DNA of 64,000 nt. Source: Metellina segmentata (lineage: Eukaryota; Arthropoda; Arachnida; Araneae; Tetragnathidae). Shown in pieces: positions 24,775-37,380 of this stretch (position 1 is the stretch's first letter; each line of letters begins with the position of its first letter). The position numbers and the translations under genes were made by a program. Location of the stretch: NCBI GenBank assembly GCA_947359465.1, contig OX375873.1:95405478-95469477 (forward strand), written 5' to 3'. A model generated the notes under the pieces. It saw nothing but the letters and a program-made list of their open reading frames with translations. It was not told the origin of the DNA and did not search any database.

Positions 24775-24925
24775 CCAAGTAGTTTCGACGAGGTATCTTG
24801 TCTATCAAGATCTGACCAGTTTTGCTAATGACGAGATATCTCGTCATCAAGATATTACTAATTTTGTATGATGATCAAGATCTGTTCAGTTTTTCTAATG
24901 GCAAGATACATCGCCGTGGGTTAAA
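24775..24925 (+). repeat. member of the ACGAGATATCTCGT family
   Basis: Reads AAGTAGTTTCGACGAGGTAT, then TCAAGATCTGACCAGTTTTG, CTAATGACGAGATATCTCGTCATC and a second shorter half ending CGTGGGTTAAAT. Confidence 0.75.
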
Positions 24926-24973
24926 TTTCAAATATATTGACTAATAATTTCATCATAATTATTTTACCCGAAT

Positions 24974-24976
<3 letters not shown>

Positions 24977-25017
<41 letters not shown>

Positions 25018-25044
25018 TATAGATAGATAGATAGATAGATAGAT
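24977..25044 (+). repeat. (TA)n followed by (GATA)n microsatellite
   Basis: About 19 TA units run from 24977, then TAGATATAGATAGATAGATAGAT to 25044. Confidence 0.95.
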
Positions 25045-25344
25045 TCGGTTAAAGGCAAAACAATAAAGTATTTGAGGATATGATCATTTGTTACGTAAAT
25101 GTATCCTATATCTTTTTAAATATGGATACCAATAACGAATAAAGGCATTTGAGCATGCCTAGAAAAAAATACAATTTTTGAATAAAACAATACCACCTCT
25201 AGGACAAACATTTGAAAAGAGAGTGTTGACGTTCTATGATAACAGACCCAATTAACAGGCGAGTCTTTAAGAGGAGGGAAAGCAGCGACGAAGAAAAACT
25301 AAACCATGAAAATCAACAAGATAACAGCAAGCAAACTTTCGGCG
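25045..25344. other. short AT-rich spacer
   Basis: Nothing recognised. Confidence 0.4.
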
Positions 25345-26160
25345 TAAAATTACAGGAAAGATGAATGCAGTGCCATTTTCGCAGCCACTTCAACACGTTA
25401 AACAATTATACCTCCACATCCCCGTCACATTTTCTTCTTGGGAATGCCTAGCTCGCAGCAGACTTCCAAGTCGTGAACGCCTTCGCTGCCCCTGTCTGAC
25501 ACTTTCCTCGGAATTATGCGTGAAGCCAGAGATGGTCAAGGGAGGATCGCCAACTCCAGAATGCAGGCCATCACACGCAGCGAGTCGTGACCGCCTGCAA
25601 AATGCACTTTCTCGATCCGATACATCACGCATCGGAGGGCAAAGTGGCAACTCATAAAGATGCCATTAAACGCGAAGACAAACCAGTAATATACTATCTA
25701 TCAAAACGTACTTACCGCATGTCACGAAGTCGGAGTCGTCCAATCCTGCCGGGCCACCGTAAACAATTCAGGTAGCCCGGCTTTCATCCTCAGTGATTAA
25801 CCCTTTCTTTTTGGTCCGGACCTTTTTTCACACGACTTCCAGCAGGGTTAGTCTCGTGAGGATGGGGTCAGAACTTGTTGGGTCATAAAACACCGCGTGC
25901 AACACTATTAAGGCCTCCGTCGGTGTCCAAACAACAGTAATCTGCAGACCAACATCATCATTATGGTTGGGTCGTCTTTTCGTGGAGGATATTTTTTTGT
26001 TTGGGTAATCTTGCCATTGATTGACGATCGATTTGTTTATTTGGTTAGTTTGTTACTTTAGGCGGATTTTTTCCTTTTTTTTTATCCTGGGAGGATATTA
26101 GAAGGCTCATTAGCGAGTTTCGTACTCATTGAACTCTCCAAATGAGAATAATTACTCTTT
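25345..26160. promoter_or_regulatory. GC-richer island, candidate regulatory or exonic region
   Basis: Composition is much less AT-rich than the flanks from about 25345 to 25960, then a block with ATTGATTGACGATCGATTTG and TGTTTATTTGG at 26016-26045 resembles Pbx/Exd, Hox and forkhead sites. Two overlapping frames on opposite strands (25361-25657 plus, 25390-25650 minus) have no recognised domain. It could be a conserved enhancer, an untranslated exon or an unrecognised repeat. Confidence 0.25.
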
Positions 26161-26399
26161 CGCTTGTGGTGTTCACGATGAATGGATGGAAAAATTGAGT
26201 TACATTCTTATTGTTAGCAAAATGTTTTGTCTGGGGTTACTTGTGGGTAATTAAAGTATGTACGTGGTTTAGAAGGTAATAGTGTTGTGTCCATTTTTTT
26301 TCATTAGCAAAATTATTAATGCGTGCTTTTGAGAATCACCTTTCTACGGCGAGGTTGGTTTGGCTCAGTGAATTTGCCCAATCCAACCTAAGGAGAGGT

Positions 26400-26760
26400 T
26401 AGATCCATGTCATATTTGATTACTCCCTGTGTGTGTATTTCCCTTTTGTGCGTCAGTAATGTTTTTCATGTGTGTAAATCAATTACTTGACGATGTATGT
26501 CTCGTGTTTGGATTCTCGTTTCCAAATATACTCCTTGCCATGAAACCCAACCTCTGAACATGTAATAATCCAATGTAAATACCTGTCCAGCGGATTCGAC
26601 GATTTCTCTCTGGGTGTATTTCTCTCTTCTGTGTTAGTAAAACTTTCCTTGTGAGTATGTTCAATACTGGATGTATGTCTTATGTCTCAGACATAGATCA
26701 AGCATGGCCAAATATGGTCCTTGCGCATTAAACCTGAAACCAACCATTAGATTCCTGAGT
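26400..26760 (+). repeat. degenerate ~200-bp direct repeat
   Basis: GTGTGTATTTCCCTTTTGTG with CGTCAGTAATGTTTTTC is followed about 200 bases later by GTGTATTTCTCTCTTCTGTG with TTAGTAAAACTTTCC. After each comes GATGTATGTCT and CCAAATATACTCCTTG or CCAAATATGGTCCTTG. A third related fragment lies at 54283-54330 (ATGTATTTCTCTTTTCTGTG). Confidence 0.5.
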
Positions 26761-27030
26761 AAAATAATGAGGTTTCAGTTCTTCCAATACTTGCTCCTTA
26801 ACATAGAAATAACATGCAATGAGATGCAATTACTTCCTGTTTTGTCTCTGAGACCTCTACTGTGTTCTGTCATTTTAGTCTTGATGTACATGCACTAAGT
26901 ATAGACGTATAAACTGCATAGTGAATTAAAAAGAGGATAGTCTATAAGCATCTAATCTAATATCTACCAGCTTACCAAATATAAAATAACCGTATCAATA
27001 CTTAGAACGGAGATGTAACACATAAATACT
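26761..27030. other. unassigned spacer
   Basis: Nothing recognised. Confidence 0.4.
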
Positions 27031-27034
27031 TTTT

Positions 27035-27215
27035 TTCCAATGGCGCGCACATATGAACTCAAGGCAGGAAGTAATAGCCACTTGTGAGGAGCACCCAGTG
27101 GGAGGACCATCATTGCCCCTAACAAAGGACAACACAAATTACATCCATGCCCTGGATTCGAACCAGGAACCTTCCGATCCAGAGGTCAATACCTTAACCA
27201 ACACTAGACCGGTTG
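27035..27215 (-). repeat. tRNA-derived SINE, second body type
   Basis: On the minus strand the head reads GGTCTAGTGTTGGTTAAGG, CCTCTGGATCGGAAGG, then B-box GGTTCGAATCCAGGGC at about 27148-27163. This head is close to the SINE at 5998 (CCTCTAGATTGGAAGGTTCC). The body differs: GATGGTCCTCCCACTGGGTG and CTCCTCACAAGTGGC. Confidence 0.7.
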
Positions 27216-27671
27216 TTTGACAGACATAAATATGGTGCTGGGTATTTTCCTACGAGATGGCGAGGACAAACCGATCACTCAGGGATGTCACTGCGCCTTC
27301 ATGTTTTTGTCAAATGGGGTGCATATCCCCCCCCCCACCCTGTTTTTTTGTTTATCACTGACTTGGGAGACGCCTGCCTGCCGAGCACCAGCTTCGCTCT
27401 CTGTTTTTTTCTGTTAATAATCTTGTTATTTGTTAATCCTGAGTTCTGCTAACTCATCAAGCACAGAACGGGATCGATTGACTTGACCATACATACAGTG
27501 TGCGCTTTTAATTAAAGTTAAAAGGTTTGGCATTCCTTATTCAAAATAGAATCAAAGATGGGCTCATCTTTTTAAGTTTTTATTTTAAAGTAAAATATAA
27601 AGTATTAAAAATTAATTAAATAGTAATTGTACAATCCGGTCCCGAGTACCTTTGAGACATTGCCACCGGGG
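27216..27671. other. unassigned stretch
   Basis: Overlapping plus frames at 27213-27452 and 27217-27417 run through a poly-C tract (27330-27338) and a T-rich tract, with no domain. Nothing else recognised. Confidence 0.35.
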
Positions 27672-27900
27672 TGTTTGGGAGAAACAGGAAGCAGAGTGGA
27701 CAGAATAGGGGGAGACCTTGCGTAGGCGTTTAGCTCGTACACAATAGCTCTTTTGTAAACTAATAATTTAAGTTTAAATTATCCAGTTATCTTGAAACTT
27801 TTCTGTAAATTTATAACTAACTTGTAAATAAACCTTAATTTTAACTTCATTGTTCCGTTCCTGTCTTAATTGAGCTTGTATTCCATGATTTATTCAACAT
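27672..27900 (+). repeat. possible solo LTR
   Basis: Begins TGTTTGGGAGAAACAGG and ends TTATTCAACA, with AATAAACCTTAATTT followed by a T-rich segment, as in the R-U5 part of an LTR. No partner LTR lies nearby and the flanking bases show no clear target duplication, so this is weak. Confidence 0.3.
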
Positions 27901-29164
27901 ACCGCAAAATGGCCACGGCGTGTTCATCCCAGTACATTTGAAGGAGAAAAGGAAAGAGAATTCGACTGTAATTATTTATGAAATTAAAATTTATATTAAA
28001 TTTACTTAGACATCAAAACTTGAAGTTTGTGCGTGAAGTTACGGAAGTTATTGTTTCTCTATGGGTATCAGAACATTCGAATTTTGTTGCAATGTTATTG
28101 TTGTTAAATAAATGCAACTCGAAGCAAATGCGAAAGATTTTACCCAAACATTTTCAGTATTACCAATATTCCAGCAGTATAGTTTAAATTTTTTTTTGAA
28201 AACTATGATGGGCGTGCATTTATTTTTAAGTAATATTCCATCTATACTCCATCTAATCCGTCATGCATGTTAGAAACCGCATTTGAAAAGTTGTTCCATC
28301 TAAATAGCCCAGTGTAGTATAACAATAAATTAGAACAGCAAGCCAAACTTGAAGGCTGTTATGGTTACAAAATAGTAGAAACAAATTAACGCTCAGAAAA
28401 ATGAAGGGAAGTTACAGAAGAGTAGAACAATTGTTCAAGAGAGAATTAAATACAAAAAATTTCATCCTCAATTACTAAGCTCTAAACTAACAAAATTCTG
28501 TTCTTCAACATTATTTCAGAAGTAGGCTAATCGTTTCATTGTATTAAAAGAAATTTTCTGTATAACTACATTACTGCTTTTCTGTTTACAAATTTCATTC
28601 TATATGTATATATTTTCATATATGACTGTTATTTTTCTTCATAACTTAAAAGATACTCAACTATAATAATAAACACGAGTGTGCATGGTAAGTCTGTGGA
28701 TTGTGTATACATTATTGATGGGTTATGGGTTCATAATAGAGTAAGAATTTTAAATTAACCCAGAAATTTGTATTTCTTATGTAATTGCATGTATGTTTCA
28801 TAATATGAAAGTGTTCATCATCTCCAATTTAATTAACGCACAGAATTTATTTAAATAGTATTTCTTTGCTTTGCTATAATAAGTGACTAATTTAAAAATT
28901 CACACTAAATTAAAATATATTGAAAGAACTATTTCATCAGATGACTATTTCCAATTCAAAATTCCAAACCTGAAATTATTTTAATTCCTACCCAATTTCT
29001 CGATTTTAAATTTGTTACATTTTGAAATACAGACTTGCTGTAAACGTAAATTTTTAATTTAATATCAAAGAAATTTTAGAATACACTTGATTCAGAAAGA
29101 AAAATCTAGTATAGCAAAAAGTTTTTAATCAAAATTCTAAGTTGTCTTAGAAACTATTTAAATA
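27901..29164. other. AT-rich stretch without gene
   Basis: Nothing recognised. Confidence 0.45.
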
Positions 29165-30381
29165 TACACGATGAACAAAAGTATTTGGACGCTGCAGAAT
29201 ATCGCCAAATATGCAAAAACTGAGTTTGCCGAATGGTATGCTGGGAAGGGCATTAGTAAAATAAAAAGCAGCTCATTTTGTATCAACTATTCATTCACTC
29301 TAGTGGAGATATTCCGCGTGGTCCTGAACTTACCGAGTTCCAACACGGGTCATTGATGTAAATTTTCTGTACGAGCTATTGCATCCAAACTGGATATTCC
29401 AAAATCGAGTGTAGCGTATGTTATCAAGCAATGGAAGCAAGACGGAGTAATAACAGCAAAAAATCGTCGCAGACGACAACATAAACTGACAGAACGTGAC
29501 AGAAGATGCTTGGTACGCCATGTCAAGAATTCGCGCACTTCTTCTGCCTTTGCAATCGCTGTAGAGGTTGGAAATGCATCTGGGAGTTCCGTTAATGTCA
29601 AAACTATCCACAGAGAACTGCACACGATCGATTACCAAGGTCGAGCAGCTGCATACAGGCCATTGATTACACATGTTAAAGAGAGTCGTCGTTTGGCCTG
29701 GCGTGTCACCTGTCTTTCCTAGACCGTTGAAGAATGAAAAACTGTTCTTTGGAATGATGGGTATCGGTATTTGCTCTTCCAGTCTGATCGACGTGTTTGG
29801 GTGTGGCGACAACCCGGAGAAAGGTTTCATTCAGTCTGTGTCTTTTCAACAGTGAAGTTCAGAGGAGAATCCATATTAGTGTGGGATTGTTTTTTCTTGT
29901 TAGGACTCGGCCCATTGCTTTATATACCTGGTACTATGAACGCTGACGTGTACATCGACGTTCTGGATAATTCGGCCTTGTCTACACTATAGCAATACTA
30001 CGGCGATGATGGTTATTTCTTCCAACAGGGTCGAGCTCCATGTCATTCTGCAAGACGTGTACTGGACTAGTTTCCTGATAATGAGGTGAATTTGCTTGAC
30101 TGGCCTGATCAGAGCCCAATCTCAATCTGATCAAGCACTTGAGGGACAAGCAGGAGCGACGAGTACGACACCGAAACGCCAATCTTCCCAACAATCTCTT
30201 CTCACAGCCTTGCAAGAGGCATGGCGAGCTATTCCTGCTCAGACACAGAGAAGACGTGGAAAGCATGTTCCGACATGTTGCAGCTGTAATACAAGCAAAA
30301 TAAAGGCTCACCCTTTACTAAATAGAATAATAAAGCAGTTTTTCTGAAAACATGCAGTGTCCAAATATTTTAGTCCATATA
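29165..30381 (+). mobile_element. Tc1-like element, decayed
   Basis: Left end CAAAAGTATTTGGACGCTGC (29176-29195) and the reverse complement of the right end, TAAAATATTTGGACACTGCA (30353-30372), form degenerate inverted repeats of about 28 bp next to TA dinucleotides. The length of about 1.2 kb is near that of a full element. The plus strand carries a recognisable but broken transposase. Confidence 0.8.
29313..30290 (+). pseudogene. Tc1-like transposase, several frameshifts, catalytic residue lost
   Basis: Translation across frames gives the paired-like HTH (SVRAIASKLDIPKSSVAYVI), a basic linker (KNRRRRQHKLTERDRR), the second HTH (SSVNVKTIHRELHTIDYQGR) and HVKESRRLAW. After a break near 29705 it gives LWNDGYRYLLFQSDRRVWVW, QPGERFH, and DVYIDVLDN. 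The second catalytic motif reads FQQGRAPCH, with glycine where the catalytic aspartate normally stands. The last motif, DWPDQSP, is followed by a frameshift, after which NLNLIKHLRD continues the family pattern. A functional enzyme is not possible. Opposite-strand frames here are shadows. Confidence 0.85.
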
Positions 30382-31084
30382 GTCACGGAAAAAATATAAC
30401 CACTACTCATTGTTCAAGCAATTTTAACAGTAGAGCAAATTCAAAAATGGCGTTTGACAGGAACTAACGTCTTCTATTAATTCAAATTCATAAAAATTTA
30501 ATAAGGGAACATCTTCACATTTAATTGAGCACAAACTTCATAGTTTCGAATAGAAACCCCCTATTTCGACACAAAATTTCGAATCTATATCCAAACTTTA
30601 ATTTCAAGTACCAAATTACATGTCATTTGGTCTTACTGTTTCGAAGTTTTGAGTACAGAAAGATTGGGGCTCCTAATGTTAAATCAGTCTCTTCCTAAAT
30701 AATGTTTCTATAGTGCTGGTATTTTGTACCATGTTACTACTGTTAAGTAGCTCAAACAAAATTCATCTAAAAAAATTTTTAAATAGTTTTTAGAATGTAA
30801 TAATAATTATTAAGTTAAAAACTGAAAAAATTATCGATTGGAACCTCATTGTAGTTTGATTGGTTCGATTTAGAAAGATTTCTAGTTTATGGTCATTGGC
30901 CATGCAAAGTTTCAACTCATTCCGATAATTAGTTTTTGAGCTGCATTAAAGTTTCTTCATTATTAAGATTTTAGGTGCAACCGATCTTTTGACAAAAGGT
31001 TGACGTTTCCTTGCTATGTCCTAAACTCTTTTAAGGATACTGTATCATAGTATTTCAGATAAGTTTATTTTCGCCTCTATAATT
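30382..31084. other. AT-rich stretch without gene
   Basis: Nothing recognised. Confidence 0.45.
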
Positions 31085-31135
31085 CAATAGCCCGTTGTGT
31101 TACTTCGGTGTGACGTTAGATAATTATACCTACCA
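31085..31135 (+). repeat. SINE 3' tail fragment
   Basis: CAATAGCCCGTTGTGTTACT and GTGACGTTAGATAATTATAC match the tail of the SINE at 5998-6320 (CAATAGCCCGTTGTGTTGCT). Confidence 0.6.
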
Positions 31136-31380
31136 TACCATCGCCTTTAGGTTCCGTATAATTGCAACACATCTTTTGCCTCACTCCCTAAAATACAGGA
31201 AAATTCCAACCATCTTTTTTTATAATGACCATTCCTTATCACTAAAGGAATCTGCCAAAGGAATTTAACATCTATCAAAAGCGTTCAGGATTAGGCAACC
31301 TGGCATCTATAGCAATACTTTTTGACCTGCTCAGCATTATGAATGGCTCGAAAATTGAATTTGTTTCCCGAAATTGAATT
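31136..31380. other. unassigned spacer
   Basis: Nothing recognised. Confidence 0.4.
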
Positions 31381-32090
31381 TAAACGCGCACGCTAAATCA
31401 CTTTCCAACGGATGATACTTATTCCTAACCTCAACACATAACACCCACGTGACTTATGGTGCAATACTCCTGACCACGTCGTGACTGCCAAGATTTAGAA
31501 AAAGACGATAACATTCTCCGTTTTAACGAAAAATAACAAGGCACTTTACCTTCCTTTACATAAGTCATAAGCAAATAACGGCTCTTGTCTTGGGATTTAG
31601 CAATAGCTTTATTATTTCATGACCCTGCAGGTCCACGCTGCGCTCCATGCCTCGCAAGATGGACGATTTATGCTAACTTCGCGAGTTTAGATTCTTCGTG
31701 ATTAGGGATATTTACCGATGGAAGTGGAAGGCGCAAATAATCGCTGCGGCCAAATGGGCCTCATATTTTTTCTGATTATTACCACGAAAATAAAAAATAA
31801 TAACGCCCGATAAAAAAAAAAGAGTAATTCCGATCACAACACGAAGCGCACATTTCAGATACCCGAACAAGACCTACATCACCGAAGGAAAGGCTTTTGC
31901 ATCACGGTAGCACGTCTTACATGAAACTTCATCACGATTTTCATTGCAATGTTATACTGGTCATTTTTCATTCTGTCTCGATGGTTTTTTGCCCGGCGAC
32001 CCTACCGACCGGTTATGCTGGAAGGTCCCAATGCGGCTCTGTACTGACCACGCACGCGTCTTGGTTTCATTAATAAAGAGCGATTAAGGG
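31381..32090. promoter_or_regulatory. GC-richer island, candidate conserved non-coding element
   Basis: The sequence is clearly more complex and less AT-rich than its flanks. It includes CACGTGACTTATGG (E-box), CTGCAGGTCCACGCTGCG, ATCGCTGCGGCCAAATGGGC and TATTATTTCATGACC. No protein frame with recognisable content occurs in it and no copy was noticed elsewhere in the window, so a transposon is less likely than a single-copy regulatory element. Inference only. Confidence 0.3.
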
Positions 32091-32255
32091 TTGTTTCGGT
32101 TCAAAATAATTTAATAAATTGGCGTAGTTTTGCTTTATCAGCGGACGATTCCAAACTGCACTCACCTTATCAGAGCTGTGCAGGAAATGAGAATATTCTG
32201 AATCTGTTAACCAAATGGAAATTAAACTATTGTTTGGTGAAGTTATATTCGGAAA

Positions 32256-32919
32256 TCTATCTATATATATAATTCTCTTACGTGGCACGCAAAAAAGACG
32301 TTATTTGTTATCGCGTTTTGGCAGCATTGTACGATTGTTTGTTTATCACAAAGCCTCGCGCTTCAATTGAATTTATAGCGTCATCGGATGAAATTTTATT
32401 CAAAGAAAAAGAATTTTAGTCGAGCTGTTGCAGTTAATAATAGAAATCAAAGAAGGCGGAGGATCTTTTAAAAAGGCGGAAGGCCATTTAAAAAAAGTTC
32501 CTTTTCAGGGCCAACAATTATAGATCAACAAGACGCTTGCACTACAATTTTCGACAGCAAACTCAATGAAAATGCGTGGGTGGCTCGAATGCAGGAGTAA
32601 ATGTATACACAAACAACATGTTGTGTATTCAATTTCCAAATCAGCGCTCACATTTCTAGTCAAAATTTGCTCAAAGTTTTCATTTGAATGCGGATTCCAG
32701 AGGTACTGTAAATATCTTTTCTGAAAAACAACAAAAAACTTAGATTTCAAAAATATATTTTTGGAATATCAAATTTTGTAAACAATCCCTTCTGCTAGGA
32801 CACATGTCTTCATTGATGCGAGCGAAGCGAGCATATGTTCGCGCAGCGAACCAATGAGGATTGCGAAGTAATCCTCCGAGGGTTGGCGAGCGTTAGCGAG
32901 CAGGAGGCAGGCCCCCTAG
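32256..32919 (+). mobile_element. short non-autonomous Helitron-like element
   Basis: It begins with TC (TCTATCTATATATATAATTC then TCTTACGTGGCACGC) directly after an A and ends in CCCCCTAG directly before a T. This fits Helitron insertion between A and T, a TC 5' end and a CTAG (CTRR) 3' end. A GC-rich subterminal region with GCGAGCGAAGCGAGC and the pairing CCTCC...GGAGG lies just before the end. No Rep/helicase protein is encoded. Confidence 0.65.
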
Positions 32920-33249
32920 TTCTAGGTAATTTGAATATATTTAAGCTATTAATAGAAACTAAAGAGGCTTAAACATATGAAAATTTAAATTAGAGCGGAG
33001 AGGATATAAGTTTTTTGTTTCACAATCAACCCATATAGTAAATACACAAATGTGAGAATTTTTCCAATAAATGTAGCATGCATTTTAAAAGTATTGATCC
33101 CATGTGGTGCAGTAAAGAGTAGCACAAAATAAGTAATCATAAATCTTTTTGAAGTAAATGAACTAGGATATTCATTAAAGTTGAAAGCAACATAGACATG
33201 AAAATACACACACGCTAATTAGCTTGAGTATATAATTTTTCTGTAGGAT
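32920..33249. other. AT-rich spacer
   Basis: Nothing recognised. Confidence 0.45.
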
Positions 33250-33475
33250 TGGTAGCTGAGTTCAAAGAGTCGCTGGATAGCAACCGGAGGGTTATGATGT
33301 TTGACACTTGATTCAGCCAAAGGTCGTCTGGATCACGTTAAATCTGTCGTGGCCTAAAATGACCTCACGTTGACATGGTGTGAAAATTTTGAGAATGGGA
33401 TACTAGTTCAAGTGTTGACCTCATCACCTGACAGTGGTTCAAAATTATGAGGTGTTATCCATGGATCAGAAAAAA
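33250..33475 (+). repeat. SINE copy
   Basis: Contains GGATAGCAACCGGAGGGTTA, AAATCTGTCGTGGCC, GACCTCATCACCTGACAGTG and GAGGTGTTATCCATGG, in the same order as the copies at 5998 and 37795. Confidence 0.65.
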
Positions 33476-36400
33476 AAACTGAAGTCAAGATAAGCAAGAA
33501 AATTTGTTTTTCCCTCACACGCCAATATTAAACCGCTATAAATGACTTTGTATCTGCTATTATAAACAATGTCTGAAATCGTACGATAAATTGCAAACTA
33601 TATTTAGTCTATAGGTGTGAAATATGAATAAGGAATTAATTATAGATGGATTAAAATAAGAAATTATATATATATAAATGTAGGAACCATTCATATATCT
33701 AAGCAATTATGAAAATTTAGCACAGATGCTAAGCTGCTAATATTTTTATCTAAATCTCAAAAGAACAACAACGCATACCCAGTTTGAATTCCGTCGTATA
33801 CTGTAATAAATCCTAATTTGCCTTGTGAGCTCAAATATGTCATTGCCAATTGAGTAAATCTTTCGCTTTCAATGATACATTGCCTTCAGGTGTGGTCTCC
33901 TTTCACAGTACAACAATAATCATTTCATGTCCCAAAGTCTCGGAATGATTATAGGAAAATACCACGTACTATTAAATAAGCTATAGATTACATATCAGTT
34001 AAAAATTATTATCTCCACTGATAAAAGGAATTCTAATATTCCTTAATTGAAATGTATTAGTGGACTATTTATATAGAAATAATATCAAACTCATATCTGA
34101 TTCAGAAAGGGATTATTAAAAATCCCGCTAATGCAGAGTCCAAGAGAGGAGGGTGCTAAAACACTTCAATAGATCGTAAAAAATGACTGATCTGAAAGCA
34201 AGGCTTGATCTCTACATTACATGAAATAGGTGTCAAAGGAATCTAACATTGCTCCAAGCCAATGTGGTGGCTAAATTTCATTAATCGACCTTTTCGGTGA
34301 ATTAAATAATGATTCAGCTGTAAGTGGTTGTTCAAAATCGGGTGATAAATTTCACATCTAGCTTTGATAGCCCCAATTGGTATGATAATTGTGGCGTGCA
34401 CCTAATAATTTTGCAGCTTTTCCAAGAGATCGTTTTTTAGATAACAATCTGATCACAAACACATCAACACCTCATCAGGGGCTATATAGTGATAATAATA
34501 TGAGTTGTTTCTGGTTTAGTCGAAAAAGATCTCCAGTACTCACGCAATACAACATGTTACGATTGAATTAATTTACCACATACTCGGAGTTTAACGAAGA
34601 AACTTGGTCCAATGTAGTTTTATGTATCAGCAACGTAGTTGATCCTTACACTATAAAATAATTTATTCTAACAGTTTAAACAAAAAGTTGTGTTGATAAC
34701 AGCAAATGTTAAAATCGAACAAATGTTATCAATGGCTGTTATCAAATGTCATCAATGTCTACACATTTATGGTTATATATTAAACTTTTATTTATAAATT
34801 ATATTCAATTTTTTTACTATTCTAATTTACAGTTGCTAAGTTTATTATTTATGATTTATTATTACAAGAAAAGATAATTTTAATTCATGCTAAAGAAGTT
34901 TAGATACCATACATTATATGTTAAAATTTCACTCCCACTAGACTGGTATGTGTTGTGGTCAATGTGTGAATATGCTAATTGATGTTATTATAATTGCAAA
35001 AAAAATATATTCCTATTTTACCATTTTGTGTTCAGGTAAAGAGAATTGAAAGATGATCTTGTTTGACATGTTCATAAAAATTTCCATCGGTAATTTTTAA
35101 AATACCTGATCTATGACTACATCGCTGGAGCAGAAAATGCTTAAAACTGTGACGTACGTCGCAGAACAAACAGTCTTCGTTTCGTAAATTTTTTCTGACG
35201 ATTTTTTTAAATCGTAACTTACGATGTTCAGCAGTGCTGTGCGCTCCTTAATTCACCTTTTTTCCTTAAGCTACGGTACAACCTCCCTACACCTCCCAAA
35301 TTACCACAAACACTTTATAAATAACACGTCTTCTATGTCAATGACAGAATATTCAACTTCAAAAGTTATCAACAGAACCGCAAATTCTGAAAGTATGCAT
35401 TGGTTTTAAATAATGTTAGTTAATTAATTTTGATGTTTTATTATAAATATGTAATACATATTTAGCCGATAATTGTGTTTTACGTCTGTTTTTGATTTTA
35501 CTGCAGTTTTCAAAATTCGGACAAAATGCCTGCAGAGAGAGCAATTGCAATTGCTTGGATAATTCTGCACTTGGGGACTATACTGGGGCACATCTTAAGG
35601 TGTGTACGGGCTTCAAGAATCTGAGGTACACTAGTTATTTATTCGTTTACCATGGATCTTACTGCCTCTGATAAACATGGGGTACGCGACCTAACGATGC
35701 CTAAGGGATGTACTTTCTTCTCTCCATCCTTTCTTTTCACACTTATTTGACATTGAAGTCTTGTTTTTTTAGCAGCTTGGTCAAATATGCGCAATAAAAT
35801 CCAAATCCAACCAATCTGATATAGGCCAATTTTGAGCTCACTTTTTATGGAAGAGGTAATTAATTTTGGAAATTGTATTTTTCTTCCATAACAAATGTTC
35901 CTTAATGGCCCTATTGAATACTTCCTATCCTAGTTTAGCCTGGAGTTTGTAATATTTTTAATATTTGCATTATTTTGTGAGCAGATAACCATGTTAATGT
36001 TTTAAAAGAGAGTATTGCTAAATCATGTTTTTTAGCTTTATTTTATTTGAATTTGAAGGTCCCTATAAACGATGCTAAATTTGTTTTAAAAACCATCTTT
36101 AAATTGGCGTTAGTTGTTATTTATTAGTCAACTTAGAGTTGATACTCTTCGTTGTTCTACTTTTAGACATCCATATTGTTCTATTTCCAATTTATGATTA
36201 TCACACACCAATACATATACGGATAACTAATTTCTAATACTAATTTTAAGGTTTAAGTGGGTATACTTAAAATGTAAGCATCTTTGAATCAAATAAGTGA
36301 AAATAACAATATATACGGGAATAATTTTAAAAATATAATAAGTTTTACACACAAATTAATGCTTACATGAAAACTCTGAGTATTTAACAAAATAAAAGTA

Positions 36401-36919
36401 ATATAACTTTTTAAAGAGCAAAATATAAGCTAAAATAAATACCTAAACAAGGAAAGTGATGTTATGGAATCATTTCCAAGAAAATAATAGAATGGTAAAT
36501 AATTGAACCCTTACTGAAACTCTAGTCATTAGGTTTTATCACAAAAAAATGGACTGTTTTGTCATTTGTCACTCCATTTCATTGTAGTAAAGAATGTTTT
36601 TTATACAGTCAAGATATTTTATATTTAGAATTGAAAGACTAAGTTCATCGCATAAGTTATACCCAAAGCATTCGGAACAGATAATTTTCATAATTTAATT
36701 AGTTGTAGAATGCGATACATACTAAAACATCTGTTCAAAAAACAAAAACTATGATGATTACCCATGCTGCTCATCTTGCATAATACACACAGTCATCCTA
36801 ATTTAAGCTACATTAAATTACATTACTCTCTCATGTTTTCAAGAAAACTCACGAAATAACCTTAAATTGCCCATGCACAACAATAAACAGCAAATAGGCT
36901 GATCAGTTATGTGCTCTGA
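33476..36919. other. long AT-rich stretch without gene
   Basis: About 3.4 kb with no recognised gene or repeat. Frames at 34389-34571 and 35224-35409 are short with no motif. Confidence 0.45.
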
Positions 36920-37380
36920 CCCCAACAAACCCTCAACAGGATTTGTAAACAATAGAAGCACGAGCCATCTACTTTTTTACTATTCTTTTCTTCTCATTTA
37001 ACGCAAGCTGTGTGGCGAAGAAGATAGCAGTTTCGGTTGTTCGTGCTCTGCAGTGCTATGCGTGGGCGAACTGGTGGCAGAGCCGCACGATTCCAAGCGT
37101 GACTAAACGTGAGGGCTACCGTGCATAAGCCTTTTGTGTTGCCTTGTTGATTTTTCTCTCTCACTGGCTTTCTTGGTATGAAAGTGAAAATAGAATTGCC
37201 CGCATTTCGTGGATGGTCTTTTTCTTTCTCCAGCTCCTGATTCTTTCTTGTAAGCCGACTGAATGTAGCTTGGTTTTATTAGCTGCAATTATGCGCAAGC
37301 ATTGCGTCAGATGGAAAACGGTCAGTGTTGGTTTCTTCGGTAGTTCGTAAACGTGAGGTTTTTAATGGAAAGATGAGGCT
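36920..37380. promoter_or_regulatory. GC-richer island of unknown role
   Basis: Locally mixed composition (GTGGCAGAGCCGCACGATTC, GCGTGGGCGAACTGG) with a T/C-rich tract and AG at about 37233 that could be a splice acceptor, but no supported exon. Overlapping frames on both strands argue against protein coding. Confidence 0.2.

Noticed and set aside
29330..29830. 166-codon minus frame
   Set aside because: Antisense shadow of the Tc1-like transposase pseudogene.
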